Positions 34,570-45,300 of a stretch of DNA of 64,000 bases are shown here, in pieces (the stretch's first letter is position 1; each line of letters begins with the position of its first letter). The notes beneath the pieces were generated by a model that saw nothing but the letters and a program-made list of their open reading frames with translations, was not told the origin of the DNA and did not search any database. The translations under genes were made by a program, and so were the position numbers. Source of the stretch: Flagellimonas amoyensis (GTDB taxonomy: Bacteria; Bacteroidota; Bacteroidia; Flavobacteriales; Flavobacteriaceae); assembly GCF_003058265.1 (NCBI RefSeq), contig NZ_QBUK01000002.1, positions 124,001 through 188,000 on the forward strand, in the 5' to 3' direction.

Positions 34570-35275
34570 GTTGGGCCGCGGCCTCCTCATCCAAGAACCA
34601 GACCAATTTTCCCGATGTTGGGTGGACCAACGATGCAGGATACATTTCTGAGCCTTGCGTTTTTTCAATGATGGCCTCCACTTTTTCCGCTTTTGATGCG
34701 CCTGTGACCAAAAAGGCCACTTCTTTGGCCGTATTGATCACTTTTCCATTGATGGACACCCGTTTTTGACCAGAATCGGGATGGGTGGCCACCACACAAT
34801 GGTCCGCAGCATCCCAAAGCTCTATTTGATGGGGAAAAATGGATGCCGTATGTCCATCATCGCCCATGCCCAAGATCACCAAATCGAATTGGGGCACCTC
34901 CTCTACCCTGTCCAGGTTGATTTCTAGAAGATTGGCATAGCGCATGGCCTCGCCTTCAGGATCCTTTTCACCCAAAATACGGTTGATGTTCCCTTCGGGC
35001 AGGTCAAGTTTGGAAAAAAGGTGCTCCACGGTCATTTTGTAATTGCTCTCATCATCCGTTGGGGGTACACAACGCTCATCTCCCCAATAAAAATGCACTT
35101 TGGTCCAATCCACTTTATCGGCAAAGTTTTGGGCCAACACATCGAACACAATCTTGGGGGTACTCCCTCCGGAAAGGGCCACATGAAAAGCTCCTTTTCC
35201 ATTTGCCTTTTCCACAAAATAGGCCGAGAACTGCTCAGCGACTTCGTTTTTGTCTTTATATATTTTTATTTCCAT
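34550..35275 (-). CDS. pgl: 6-phosphogluconolactonase
   Basis: The 241-residue enzyme hydrolyses 6-phosphogluconolactone, step two of the oxidative pentose phosphate pathway. It has the SugarIsomerase/NagB-like fold with FHVALSGGSTPKIVFDVLA, VHFYWGDERCVPPTDDESNY, and VILGMGDDGHTASIFPH. It lies downstream of zwf on the same strand, separated by about 90 bases that hold a dispersed repeat, so cotranscription is possible but not certain. Confidence 0.95.
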   Translation of the reverse strand: MEIKIYKDKNEVAEQFSAYFVEKANGKGAFHVALSGGSTPKIVFDVLAQNFADKVDWTKVHFYWGDERCVPPTDDESNYKMTVEHLFSKLDLPEGNINRILGEKDPEGEAMRYANLLEINLDRVEEVPQFDLVILGMGDDGHTASIFPHQIELWDAADHCVVATHPDSGQKRVSINGKVINTAKEVAFLVTGASKAEKVEAIIEKTQGSEMYPASLVHPTSGKLVWFLDEEAAAQLNQSPS

Positions 35276-35289
35276 CTAAACTTACTTGT

Positions 35290-35325
35290 GTTCTTGAGCA
35301 TTCCTTCGACTGCGCTCAGAATGAT
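35290..35325. repeat. Dispersed intergenic repeat between zwf and pgl
   Basis: The spacer contains CATTCCTTCGACTGCGCTCA followed by GAATGATA. It is the best-conserved local copy of the CTCAGAATGA-type element also seen at 2750-2785 and 21540-21580. Confidence 0.6.
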
Positions 35326-35367
35326 ATCCCAAACTGAAAATTGTTTATTGTTCATTGATAATTGAAA

Positions 35368-36900
35368 TCAACAAATCACACAATACCCAGGATCATCGGC
35401 CAAATTCTCCCCTGGATTGCGCCAAAAGCCATCTCCTTCGAACAGTTCGTCAGCATTTTCGGGTCCCCAGACACCGGCGGCATAGCCGTACATGCGCACA
35501 TCCTTGCCTTTTTGCCAATAATTGAGGATGGGGTCCACAAACTCCCAAGCCGCTTCCACCTCATCAGCACGCGCATAAAGGGTGGCATCGCCCTGCATGG
35601 CGTCCAACAGCAGGCGCTCATAGGCTTCCATCACATAGGTTTCGGCCAGACTGGAATAATAAAAATCCATATTGGCCCTCTCCACGGTAAATCCTTGTCC
35701 GGGCACCTTCACACCAAACTTGATCAAAATACCTTCGTCAGGTTGTATCCTGATGATCAATTTGTTGTCCTTGTTGTGCATGCCGGGCTCCTTAAAGATT
35801 TGATGGTGTGGTTCCTTGAAGTGGATCACCACCTCGGTGACCTTTGTTGGCATTCGCTTGGCGGTCCGCACATAGAAAGGGACACCATGCCATCTCCAGT
35901 TGTCCACAAAGAATTTGATGGCAGCATAGGTCTCTGTCGTGGAATTGGGGTCCACCCCCTCTTCTTCTCGGTACCCTTTCATGGGCTCGCCGTTCACCAC
36001 AGACCCCACATATTGGGCCCGGATGGTATTTTGGTAGAGCGTTTCCTCATCCTCCATGATACGCAACGACTTAAGGGCCTTTACCTTTTCATTTCGGATT
36101 TCTTCTGCTTCGGCACCAATGGGCGGTTCCATCACCACCAAGGAAACTATCTGGAGCAAATGGTTCTGGAACATATCGCGCAAAGCCCCCGATTTGTCAT
36201 AATAACCCCCTCGTTTTTCCACACCTACCCTTTCGGCATTGGTAATTTCCACGCGTTGTATGTAGTTTCGGTTCCACAAGGGTTCAAAAATGCTGTTGGC
36301 AAAGCGTGTCACCAAGAGATTCTGTACCGTCTCCTTGCCCAAATAATGGTCAATGCGGTATATCTGTGGTTCCGTAAAATACTGGTGCAGGCCTTCGTTC
36401 AGTTTTTTGGCGGTTTCCAAACTATAGCCAAAAGGCTTTTCCACGATCAACCGTTTCCAACCATTCTTTTGGGTGTTCATTCCGGCATCGGCCAGCTTAT
36501 GTGCCACGGTCTCGTACAAAGTGGGTGGCGTGGAAAGGTAATAGATGATGTTCCCAGAAGTATCATGGGCTGCCTTTAGTTCCTCTACCCGCTTGCGCAA
36601 GCCTTTGTAATCGGTATCGTAGCTTTCGCCCAAATCCTCATAGAAAAGTTTGTCCGCAAATTCCTTGATCTCCGCTTTGTCCAACTTCTTCAATTTATCC
36701 TTCAGGTAATCGCTGTCATAAACCACTCGGTCCCGGAAGGCTTCATCAGTCATATCACTTCGGCTCACCCCAAGCGCAACAAAGCCTTTGGGCAGTTGTT
36801 TGGCCAAATGTAGGTTGAACAGTGCGGGAATCAGTTTTCTTGCAGTCAGATCTCCCGACGCTCCAAAAATTACGAGCATCTGGTTCTCGGTCTTCTTCAT
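35368..36900 (-). CDS. zwf: Glucose-6-phosphate 1-dehydrogenase
   Basis: The 510-residue enzyme oxidises glucose 6-phosphate to 6-phosphogluconolactone and supplies NADPH. It shows the N-terminal nucleotide-binding IFGASGDLTARKLIPALFNL, the EKPFG block, and the catalytic signature RIDHYLGKETVQNLLVTRFA, and ends with YCVIC. It is divergent from gnd across 162 bases and upstream of pgl, so all three enzymes of the oxidative branch are together. A 405-residue antisense frame is a shadow. Confidence 0.97.
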   Translation of the reverse strand: MKKTENQMLVIFGASGDLTARKLIPALFNLHLAKQLPKGFVALGVSRSDMTDEAFRDRVVYDSDYLKDKLKKLDKAEIKEFADKLFYEDLGESYDTDYKGLRKRVEELKAAHDTSGNIIYYLSTPPTLYETVAHKLADAGMNTQKNGWKRLIVEKPFGYSLETAKKLNEGLHQYFTEPQIYRIDHYLGKETVQNLLVTRFANSIFEPLWNRNYIQRVEITNAERVGVEKRGGYYDKSGALRDMFQNHLLQIVSLVVMEPPIGAEAEEIRNEKVKALKSLRIMEDEETLYQNTIRAQYVGSVVNGEPMKGYREEEGVDPNSTTETYAAIKFFVDNWRWHGVPFYVRTAKRMPTKVTEVVIHFKEPHHQIFKEPGMHNKDNKLIIRIQPDEGILIKFGVKVPGQGFTVERANMDFYYSSLAETYVMEAYERLLLDAMQGDATLYARADEVEAAWEFVDPILNYWQKGKDVRMYGYAAGVWGPENADELFEGDGFWRNPGENLADDPGYCVIC

Positions 36901-37062
36901 AGTATCTTAAAATTTTGCTGGTCGATTGTTGCCATGACCCAACATCAAGCTTGTGGTCATTTATTTTTGAGCATCACGAATATAAGGTTTATTTTAGGTT
37001 CGTAATTGAAGAAAGGGCATCCTTAGGGTTGTCTTAACAACGAAAGAAGATAAAAAAACAAG

Positions 37063-38472
37063 ATGGCAGATACGTATGATTTTGGCCTTGTGGGCCTTGG
37101 GGTAATGGGACGCAATTTTATTTTGAATGTGGCCGATAATGGTTTTACCGCTTTTGGGAACGATTTGGATGATGAAAAAGTGGAAGCTTTGATCAAAGAA
37201 GGGGGCGATACAAGCAAAGTCAATGCCTCCACTGATGCAAAAACCTTCATAGATGCATTGACCACACCCCGAAAGATCATGTTGTTGGTACCGGCCGGAA
37301 AAGTGGTGGACATCGTTATCGAAAGCCTACTGCCACATTTGGACAAAGGTGATATCATCATCGATGGTGGAAATTCCTTTTTTACGGATACCGACCGTCG
37401 CGAAGCCTATTTGAAAGAAAAGGGCATCAACTTTTTTGGCGCCGGGGTTTCCGGAGGTGCCAAAGGGGCCCGAAAAGGGCCAAGTATCATGCCTGGAGGT
37501 TCCAAAGAAGCCTACCAACATGTAAAACCTATTTTTGAGGCGGTTTCCGCCAAATATAAAGGTGAGCCCTGTGTGGCCTATTTGGGTCCGAAATCGGCCG
37601 GAAACTATGTGAAAATGGTCCATAACGGTATTGAATATGGGTTGATGCAGCTGACTTCGGAAATCTATGACCTGCTGAAAAAAGCAGGCGGGCTTTCCAA
37701 TGCAGAACTGCACCAAACCTTTGCAAAATGGAACGAAGGCCGATTGCAATCCTTTTTGGTAGAGATCACTTCTGAAATTTTTGAGCAAAAAGACGATTTG
37801 GGCGATGGCGAACTCGTGGACAAGATCCTGGACAAGGCCAAACAAAAAGGAACCGGAAAATGGACCTCGCAAAACGCCATGGACCTCGGTATTCCTGTGC
37901 CCACTATCGATGTGGCCGTGAGCATGCGGGAACTTTCCGCCTTGAAGGAAGAACGCGTAAAAGCAGATGACCTTTACGACCGTCCAACCCCAACAACGGT
38001 GGACAAAGCCGATTTTATCTCCAAAGCGGAGCAGGCATTGTACTTTGCCTTTATCATCACCTATGCGCAGGGCATGCACCAATTGGCCGATGCCTCCAAG
38101 GAATATGGCTACGAACTGGAACTGGGCGAAATTGCCAAGATCTGGAGGGCAGGTTGCATCATCCGCGCTGCTTTGTTGGCCGACATCACCGATGCCTACC
38201 AAACCAATGAAAAACTGGAAAACCTGTTGCTATCCCCATCCTTTGTGGAAAAGGTAAAAGGAACCGTGGGTGCGGCTAGAGAAATGACTGCTTATGGAGC
38301 TTTGAACGGAATTCCTTTGGCGGGGCTCTCCAATGCACTCACCTATTTTGATGCGTATACCAGCAGCCGATTACCGTTGAACCTAATCCAAGCGCAACGC
38401 GACTATTTTGGCTCGCACACCTATGAGCGTGTGGACCGCGAAGGGATTTTTCATACGGAGTGGGAAGAGTAA
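37063..38472 (+). CDS. gnd: 6-phosphogluconate dehydrogenase, decarboxylating
   Basis: The 469-residue enzyme converts 6-phosphogluconate to ribulose 5-phosphate with NADPH formation. It has the Rossmann motif GLGVMGRNFILNVADNGF, the GAGVSGGAKGARKGPSIMPG substrate block, KMVHNGIEYGLMQL with the catalytic Lys, and a C-terminal RDYFGSHTYERVDREG. The length matches the long-chain GND class. It faces zwf in a divergon; a shared regulatory region of 162 bases lies between. The next gene begins 14 bases past its stop. Confidence 0.97.
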   Translation: MADTYDFGLVGLGVMGRNFILNVADNGFTAFGNDLDDEKVEALIKEGGDTSKVNASTDAKTFIDALTTPRKIMLLVPAGKVVDIVIESLLPHLDKGDIIIDGGNSFFTDTDRREAYLKEKGINFFGAGVSGGAKGARKGPSIMPGGSKEAYQHVKPIFEAVSAKYKGEPCVAYLGPKSAGNYVKMVHNGIEYGLMQLTSEIYDLLKKAGGLSNAELHQTFAKWNEGRLQSFLVEITSEIFEQKDDLGDGELVDKILDKAKQKGTGKWTSQNAMDLGIPVPTIDVAVSMRELSALKEERVKADDLYDRPTPTTVDKADFISKAEQALYFAFIITYAQGMHQLADASKEYGYELELGEIAKIWRAGCIIRAALLADITDAYQTNEKLENLLLSPSFVEKVKGTVGAAREMTAYGALNGIPLAGLSNALTYFDAYTSSRLPLNLIQAQRDYFGSHTYERVDREGIFHTEWEE

Positions 38473-38486
38473 TCATTCGTATAAAG

Positions 38487-39002
38487 ATGGTGAAATCGAT
38501 ATTTGTTTTCGGCATAGGGTTGCTCTTGATGAGTTGTTCCAGTAAACCGAATGGTTTACAAATGAAGGCTTTTCTTGCCCAACAATTAAAAAACACCCAT
38601 ACCCAGGAGGAATGGTTTGCTCCGACCAAGGTGGCATTGGATGGTGTTACTTTTGAACAGGCAAGCTGGAAAGATAGCACCACAAATCATTCAATAAGTG
38701 AGTTGACTTCCCATTTACTGTTTTGGAATGAAACAAACTTAAGGGCCTTCAAAAACGAAAATTTTACCGATTTAAATATCAAAAACGAGGAGACTTTTGA
38801 GAAGTACAGTGAGGAAGAATGGGTAAAAACTTTAAGAAAGCTGGACAGTATACAAACCGAATGGGAAACCCTGGTTGAAAATGCAACAGAAAAACAAATC
38901 AATGATTGGGGCAGTGAAATTGCCAATATGTGCACTCATACCGCTTATCACACTGGACAAATAGTCTACATTAGAAAGCAAAATGGTTGGTGGAAGCAAT
39001 AA
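38487..39002 (+). CDS. DinB family lipoprotein
   Basis: The 171-residue protein has a lipoprotein signal (VFGIGLLLMSC) and a DinB-like four-helix bundle with SELTSHLLFWNETNLRAF and a C-terminal CTHTAYHTGQIVYIRKQNGW, giving the three His metal positions. DinB/YfiT proteins are metal-binding, some thiol-transferases; this anchored form has no known substrate. ATG 38487 (MVKSIF) was chosen over 38460, which overlaps gnd. It probably follows gnd in one transcript. Confidence 0.83.
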   Translation: MVKSIFVFGIGLLLMSCSSKPNGLQMKAFLAQQLKNTHTQEEWFAPTKVALDGVTFEQASWKDSTTNHSISELTSHLLFWNETNLRAFKNENFTDLNIKNEETFEKYSEEEWVKTLRKLDSIQTEWETLVENATEKQINDWGSEIANMCTHTAYHTGQIVYIRKQNGWWKQ

Positions 39003-39044
39003 ATCTCCGCACTAACTTTTAATTGATATCCTGACAACAAAAAA

Positions 39045-39899
39045 ATGAAAAAACTCCTCTCCCTTTTCGCCTGCATCCTTTACCTAACCTTTGGTTTCGC
39101 TCAGAAAACCCCTTATATCATCTACAACGCCAAGGGCAAAAAGGTATCCTATGAAAAAATGTTGAAGGGTTTGGAGGAAAAGGATATGGTGCTCTTCGGG
39201 GAACTGCACAACAACCCCATTGCACACTGGTTGCAATACGAGTTGACTTCCGACCTGTATGCCAAAAGACCGCTGATCTTAGGTGCCGAAATGCTGGAAG
39301 CCGACAATCAGGATGAGTTGGATGCCTATTTGGCGGGCAGCATCGATTACAAGGCATTGGATTCCACGGCTCGACTGTGGAACAACCACAAAACCGATTA
39401 TGCTCCCTTGGTGGATTTCGCCAAGGACAAAAAACTGGTCTTCGTGGCCTCCAATGTGCCCCGTCGCTATGCCAGCCTAGTTTATAAAGGAGGTGGTTTT
39501 CAGGTTTTGGACACCCTTACCCAAGAGGAAAAGTCGTGGATAGCCCCCTTACCGATTGCTTACGACCCTGAACTGCCCGGATATAAGAAAATGTTAGCCA
39601 TGATGGGGGAGCACGCCACTCCTTCCCTAGTAATGGCCCAGGCCATCAAAGATGCCACCATGGCGCATTTCATGCTAAAAAACTACAAAGAAGGCAGTTT
39701 GTTCCTCCACTACAACGGGGCCTACCACTCCAACGACTATGAAGGCATTGTCTGGTATTTGAAAAAAGACCGACCCGACCTGCAATACGGCACCATTTCT
39801 ACCGTCATGCAAGACGATGTTCACCAATTGGATGAGGAAAACATAGGCATTGCGGACTTTGTCATCTGTGTGGACAGCAACATGACCACTACGTACTGA
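39045..39899 (+). CDS. ChaN-type iron-regulated haem-binding protein
   Basis: The 284-residue protein has a signal peptide (FACILYLTFGFAQ) and the ChaN/Cofac_haem_bdg fold, marked by MVLFGELHNNPIAHWLQYEL, LILGAEMLEADNQDELDAYL and LFLHYNGAYHSNDYEGIVWY. ChaN dimers bind haem in Gram-negative bacteria and are thought to help haem uptake. No haem receptor is adjacent, so substrate assignment is by family only. It follows the DinB gene by 42 bases. Confidence 0.88.
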   Translation: MKKLLSLFACILYLTFGFAQKTPYIIYNAKGKKVSYEKMLKGLEEKDMVLFGELHNNPIAHWLQYELTSDLYAKRPLILGAEMLEADNQDELDAYLAGSIDYKALDSTARLWNNHKTDYAPLVDFAKDKKLVFVASNVPRRYASLVYKGGGFQVLDTLTQEEKSWIAPLPIAYDPELPGYKKMLAMMGEHATPSLVMAQAIKDATMAHFMLKNYKEGSLFLHYNGAYHSNDYEGIVWYLKKDRPDLQYGTISTVMQDDVHQLDEENIGIADFVICVDSNMTTTY

Positions 39900-40046
39900 C
39901 CAGCTATTCCTAATATTTTATTCTTCTTCATTTATAAGGAGAATTATTCCGTATTTTTAGAAATCTAAAACTTTTTAATCCCATCCCAACAAAAAAATCA
40001 CTCGTCACCTTGCTCCTCTTGGTGGCCATAAACCTTATAAATACAA

Positions 40047-40412
40047 ATGACCCCAAAATTTGAAGCCGGAATCAATATTGCCCTAAAAATTCCAAAAAGT
40101 AAGTATGACAAAACTGTTGCTTTCTACAAGGATATTCTAAAATTGAAAGTGGAAGAAAAGCCCATTGACAACCCAACGGTTTCAAGAACACACGAGGTGA
40201 AATTTGGCAATAATATTATATGGCTGGATTGTGTGGACAACTACACCCACTCAGAAACGTGGTTGCAGCTTACCGTTCCTGATGTGGAAGAAGCAACAAA
40301 TTACCTAGAACAGAACGGAGTGGAAACTTGTGACGAGATTGAGGAAATTCCCAAAAACATGCATTGGATCCAAGATCCCGCGGGAACCGTGTTCAACCTA
40401 CAAAAAAGATAA
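40047..40412 (+). CDS. VOC (glyoxalase-like) family protein
   Basis: This 121-residue protein has the VOC fold with INIALKIPKSKYDKTVAFYK, KFGNNIIWLDCVDNYTHSET, VPDVEEATNYLEQNGVETC and a closing MHWIQDPAGTVFNLQ. It lacks a signal peptide. The substrate is unknown. It is 11 bases before the arr gene, and the pair may be cotranscribed. Confidence 0.87.
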   Translation: MTPKFEAGINIALKIPKSKYDKTVAFYKDILKLKVEEKPIDNPTVSRTHEVKFGNNIIWLDCVDNYTHSETWLQLTVPDVEEATNYLEQNGVETCDEIEEIPKNMHWIQDPAGTVFNLQKR

Positions 40413-40423
40413 GATAAATTTCA

Positions 40424-40864
40424 TTGGAACAAGACAAAGAACATCAAAACCTGGCCCCAAGCCCTTTTGCCCAAACCTATTTTCACGGCACAAAGGCTGA
40501 CCTTAAAATCGGTGATACCATCGAACCTGGATACAATTCCAACTTTGGCCAACGGAAAAATGCCAAATACATCTTTCTGACCGCTACTTTGGATGCCGCC
40601 ATCTGGGGTGCCGAACTCGCTTTGGGAGAAGGTCACGAGCGGATTTATCTGGTGGAACCCACCGGGGAAATTGAGGACGACCCAGATTTGACCGATCAGA
40701 AATTTCCTGGAAATCCGACAAAATCCTATCGTTCCACCCATCCTTTCAAAGTAGTTGGTGAAATCACGATCTGGCAAGGGCATCCGCCCCAGCAGGTCAA
40801 TGCTATGAAGGGGCATCTTGAACAATTAAAAGACCAAGGTATTGATTCACTGAATGATGAATAA
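40424..40864 (+). CDS. arr: Rifamycin ADP-ribosyltransferase
   Basis: The 146-residue protein matches Arr, which ADP-ribosylates rifamycins at the ansa-chain hydroxyl. It shows the family's characteristic blocks: YFHGTKADLKIGDTIEPGYN, SNFGQRKNAKYIFLTATLDA, AIWGAELALGEGHERIYLVE, and KFPGNPTKSYRST. An in-frame stop precedes and no ATG lies before the conserved FHGTK, so the start is TTG at 40424. It is located between a VOC gene and a convergent RND efflux operon; a shared terminator separates them. Confidence 0.93.
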   Translation: MEQDKEHQNLAPSPFAQTYFHGTKADLKIGDTIEPGYNSNFGQRKNAKYIFLTATLDAAIWGAELALGEGHERIYLVEPTGEIEDDPDLTDQKFPGNPTKSYRSTHPFKVVGEITIWQGHPPQQVNAMKGHLEQLKDQGIDSLNDE

Positions 40865-40889
40865 CCTCCAAAGCATAGAAACCCATAAA

Positions 40890-40925
40890 AAAAAGCCCAT
40901 TTACAAATGTAAATGGGCTTTCACT
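40890..40925. terminator. Bidirectional terminator between arr and the efflux operon
   Basis: A 13-bp perfect stem pairs AAAGCCCATTTAC (40892-40904) with GTAAATGGGCTTT (40909-40921) around a 4-base loop, with A and T runs on both sides. It serves arr on the plus strand and the efflux operon on the minus strand. Confidence 0.85.
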
Positions 40926-40971
40926 TGGGTAAATCAACAGCCAACACAGTAGGTCCATTGGTTTTGGGGCA

Positions 40972-42399
40972 TTAATTCCAGCCGCCGCCCAAAGACCGGT
41001 ACATCTTTACTTGGGCCAGCATCTGGTCTTTTTTGGTCTCTACAAGCTCCATCTTCGATTCCAAAGCCTCCCGTTGCGCCAAAAGCACCTCGATATATTC
41101 CACTCGTGCGGATTGGAACAAACGTGTGGAAAGATCAATGGATTGGGTCAGGGCCTGTACTTGACCGTCTTTTAATTCATAGCTTTTCTTCAAATTGTCG
41201 ATGTTGGACAACTGGTTGGCCACTTCGATATAGGCGTTCAAAATGGCTTTTTCATACTCGTACACCGCCTGCAACTGTCTGTCCGTCGCATTCAGATACT
41301 GCGCCTTGATCGCATTTCTGTTGATCAAGGGCGCCACCATGTCGCCCATCACCGAATACAGAACGGATTCTGGCGTGGTGGTCAAGTATTTGGTGTCGAA
41401 TGCTTCCAACCCCACACCCGCCTTGATGGTAAACTGTGGATAGAAACTGGCCTTGGCCGCTTTGGTGTCCAATTTGGCGGCTGCCAATTCCAATTCAGCT
41501 TGACGCACATCGGGACGGTTCTGCAACAATTGCGAAGGAACTCCTGCATAAAGATGATCAATCGGGGTATCGATAAAATTATCCGAAGTACGATTGATAT
41601 GCTGTGGTGACCTACCGATCAAGAAATTGAGTTTGTTCTCGGTCTCCACGATTTCCTGCTGGATCTCGTACTTGTGGCTTTGGTTCTTCAACACTTCCGC
41701 CTGAAAACGCTGCACCGCCAATTCGGTGGCACGGGCCGCCTGCTTCTGGAGTTTCACCATGTTGAGGGCATTCTGCTGGATTTCCAAGTTTTGGTCAATG
41801 ATGGCCAATTGGTTGTCCAACGCCATCAGCTCATAATAGGAATCCGCAATCTCCGCAACCAAATTGGTGACCATGAAGTTCTTCCCTTCCACGCTGGAAA
41901 GGTATTCGTACACGGCCGCCTTTTTCTCATTGCGAAGTTTCTTCCACACATCGAGTTCCCAAGTGGCAAAGGCACCCAGACCATAATTGGTCAGGGGTTC
42001 GGGAAATTCTTCCCCTTCCTTCACTTCGAGGTTCTTCTCCACAGCACCATTGCGGGTATACTCCCCTACTTTTTCCACTTCGGCACCGGCCTGAAAGTTG
42101 ACAAAGGGCAAATATTCCCCGGTTTTGGCCCGAATCACGTTCTTGGACATGTCCACTTGTTGTAACATGATGTTTAATTCCTGGTTTTTCACCAAGGCCG
42201 TATCGATCAAGGCAATCAGGTTGGGATCTTTGAAAAACTCCTTCCATTGCACCAACCCCGAGTTCACGGTGTCCGTGGACTGGTTTTGGTACTGCTCGGG
42301 AACCAAGGTATTCTCGTCCCGGATCTCGCGGGTGGGCACACAAGCATAAAAGGCCACAAGCGAAATAACCCCTATTAAAAATGATCTACTGTTCTTCAT
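40972..42399 (-). CDS. RND efflux outer-membrane lipoprotein (NodT/OprM-type TolC)
   Basis: The 475-residue protein starts with a lipoprotein signal (VISLVAFYAC) and has two OEP repeats of long coiled helices, with NSGLVQWKEFFKDPNLIALI, LDVWKKLRNEKKAAVYEYLS and RPDVRQAELELAAAKLDTKA. It forms the exit duct of the tripartite pump. ATG 42399 (MKNSRSF) is preferred over 42426 and 42408; it overlaps the end of the RND gene by 14 bases, so the three efflux genes form an operon in the order adaptor, pump, duct. Confidence 0.92.
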   Translation of the reverse strand: MKNSRSFLIGVISLVAFYACVPTREIRDENTLVPEQYQNQSTDTVNSGLVQWKEFFKDPNLIALIDTALVKNQELNIMLQQVDMSKNVIRAKTGEYLPFVNFQAGAEVEKVGEYTRNGAVEKNLEVKEGEEFPEPLTNYGLGAFATWELDVWKKLRNEKKAAVYEYLSSVEGKNFMVTNLVAEIADSYYELMALDNQLAIIDQNLEIQQNALNMVKLQKQAARATELAVQRFQAEVLKNQSHKYEIQQEIVETENKLNFLIGRSPQHINRTSDNFIDTPIDHLYAGVPSQLLQNRPDVRQAELELAAAKLDTKAAKASFYPQFTIKAGVGLEAFDTKYLTTTPESVLYSVMGDMVAPLINRNAIKAQYLNATDRQLQAVYEYEKAILNAYIEVANQLSNIDNLKKSYELKDGQVQALTQSIDLSTRLFQSARVEYIEVLLAQREALESKMELVETKKDQMLAQVKMYRSLGGGWN

Positions 42400-45300
42400 C
42401 TTTGTCATTTTTCTTTTTTTTTCCATTTCGTGTGGTCATTTTTTTCAACAGTTTGTTCACCTCGCGCAAGCGTGCACGTAGCCTACTTTCGTTTTCATTC
42501 TCCTTGAACAATTCTTCGGAAATCGGTTCATCGTGTTCGTCCTTGATAAGGCTCTTGCCTTCGGACATCTTGGCGAAAATGAAATACAATCCAGGAATCA
42601 GCAACACCCCGAAAATGGTCCCGATAAGCATCCCTCCCAGTGCCGAACCTCCAATGGTGCGGTTACCGATGGCTCCGGCGCCCGAAGCGACCACCAATGG
42701 AATCAAACCGGCGATAAAGGCAAAGGATGTCATCAAAATTGGTCGGAATCGTTGCTTGGAACCTTCAATGGCCGCTTCCAGGATCGTGGCGCCCTGTCGG
42801 TGTTTCTGAACGGCAAACTCCACGATCAATACCGCGTTTTTGCCCAGCAGTCCCACCAGCATGATGACCCCAATCTGTGCATACACGTCGTTGGCCAATC
42901 CCATCAACTTCAACAGGAAGAAGGAACCAAATACCCCAACGGGCAAGGAAAGGATCACGGCCATGGGCAGCAAGAAGCTCTCGTATTGCGCCGCCAGCAC
43001 CAAATACACGAAGATCAATACCACGATGAAAATATAGAGCGACTCATTACCGCGCTGTGCCTCATCAAACGACAATCCTTCCCAGGCGATATCGTAGCCA
43101 CGGGGCAGGGTCTGTGCCGCTACTTCCTTAATCGCATCGATGGCATCGCCCGTGGTATAGCCTTTTGCGGGCAGACCGTTGATGGCCGCAGAGTTGTAAA
43201 GGTTATAACGGGTGATCTCGTTGGGACCCAAACGTTTTTCCATGGTCATGAAAGCGGAATACGGCACCATTTCGCCCTCTTCGTTCTTCACAAAGAGTTT
43301 TTCCAAATCCGATGGAAGTGCACGATATTCTGGCGCTGCCTGGGTATATACCTTGAAGAATCGACCAAAACGGATGAACCCTTGCTCGTACGTACTACCG
43401 ATCAAAATGTTCAGGTTCTCCATGGCTTTTCCTATGGAAACACCTTTCTGCATCGCTGCCTTATTATTGATTTTCAGCTCATACTGAGGATAATTGGCCG
43501 CATAGAAGGTAAACAGACCTGTCAACTCCTTACGCTGCCTTAGAGCCTCCATAAAGTCATTGTTCACCCTTTCGAACTCGTGGTAGTCGGTACCATTGGT
43601 CTTGTCCAACAAACGCATGGCAAAACCACCGGAAGAACCGAACCCAGGAACGGCGGGGGGTTCAAAGTATTCTATGACCGCTCCCAGGTCTTTGGTTTCT
43701 TCCTCCAATTCTTCCATAATCTCGTGAACGGTATGTTCCCTTTCGGACCATGGTTTTAGGTTGATGAGACAGGTACCGGCGTTGGAACCCCTACCCTCGG
43801 TCATAATCTCATAACCAGCCAAGGACGAAACGGATTCCACACCTTCGGTTTCTTCGCAGATTTCCTGAAGTTTTCGTGCCACGGCATTGGTACGCTCCAA
43901 GGTAGCACCTGGAGGGGTCTGGATGATGGCGTAGATCATCCCTTGGTCCTCATTGGGAATAAATCCGGCAGGCAACACTTGGTTCGTAAAGAAGATTCCT
44001 GCGCAAAAAGCGATAAGGATACCAAAAGTGACCACCCTTCGGTTCACAATCTTGTTCAAGACACCTACATACCTTCCCGTAAGTTTTTCAAACTTGCCAT
44101 TGAACCAATCGATGAAACGGTTCACTGGGGATTTCCTGCGTTCCTTTCCATGGGTGTTCTTCAACATCATGGCACAGAGTACAGGGGTCAATGTCAATGC
44201 GACTATCGCCGAAATCACAATGGATCCTGCCATGGTGATGGAGAACTGTCGGTAGAAGACCCCAACTGGCCCCGTCATGAAGGAAATAGGAATGAACACC
44301 GAGGTCATTACCAAAGTAATGGCGATAATGGCACCCCCAATCTCTCCCAAAACTTCATAGGACGCTTTGTATGGCGTGAGGTTTTCCTCGTGCATCTTCA
44401 CGTGCACCGCTTCCACGACGACAATCGCGTTGTCCACCACAATACCAATGGCCAATACCAAGGCAAAAAGTGTGATCAGGTTGATGGACAGTCCGAACAA
44501 TTGCATCACAAAGAAAGCACCGATCAATGATACGGGCACCGCAATGATCGGGATGAGTGTAGACCGCCAATCCCCCAAGAAGAGGAACACCACAATGGCC
44601 ACCAAAATGAACGCATCACGCAGTGTATGGATCACTTGATCAATGGAGGCGTCCAAGAAGTTGGACACGTCATAACTGATCTGATAGTCCATGCCGGGGG
44701 GAAGATCGGCTTCCAATTCTTTCAATTTTGCTTTTACCTCCTTGATTACCTCACTACCATTGCTGCCAAACGTTTGTTTTAACACAATGGAAGCAGAAGG
44801 TCTCCCATCCAAATTGGAGTAAATATCGAAAAACTCGCTACCGAGCTCCACATCGGCCAAATCGCCCAATTTTAGGATTTCCCCTTCCTCATTGGCTTTT
44901 ATAATAATATCCTTGTACTGCTCGGGTTCACTATATCGGTCTTGGTAGACCAACACATACTCCAAGGATTGGGCATTTCTACCTGAACTCTGTCCCAATC
45001 TACCGGGACGGGCAATGATACTCTGTTCCTCCATCGCCTCCAAGATTTCTTCTGCAGACACACTATAGGCCCGCATACGGTCCGGTTTCAACCAAATTCG
45101 CATAGCAAACTTTCTACTTCCCAAAATTTGGGCAGTGGCTATACCATTGATCCTTTGGATTTCGGGAATCATTTTGGTGTAGGCATAGTTGTACAGGAAC
45201 AGTTCATCTGCATTGTCCTCCTTGCTATAGAGGTTTACATACATCAGCATACTGGGAATTACCGGGGTAATGATCACCCCTTCCCGCTGCACCAGATCGG

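Noticed and set aside
35362-36579. 405-residue open frame on the plus strand opposite zwf
   Set aside because: It is fully antisense to the highly conserved zwf gene; its translation is rich in His, Phe and Gly with no family pattern. It arises from codon bias of the real gene.
42533-43543. 336-residue plus-strand open frame opposite the RND pump gene
   Set aside because: It is antisense to the RND gene with no recognisable domain; such shadows also occur at 43943-44530 and 45823-46473.
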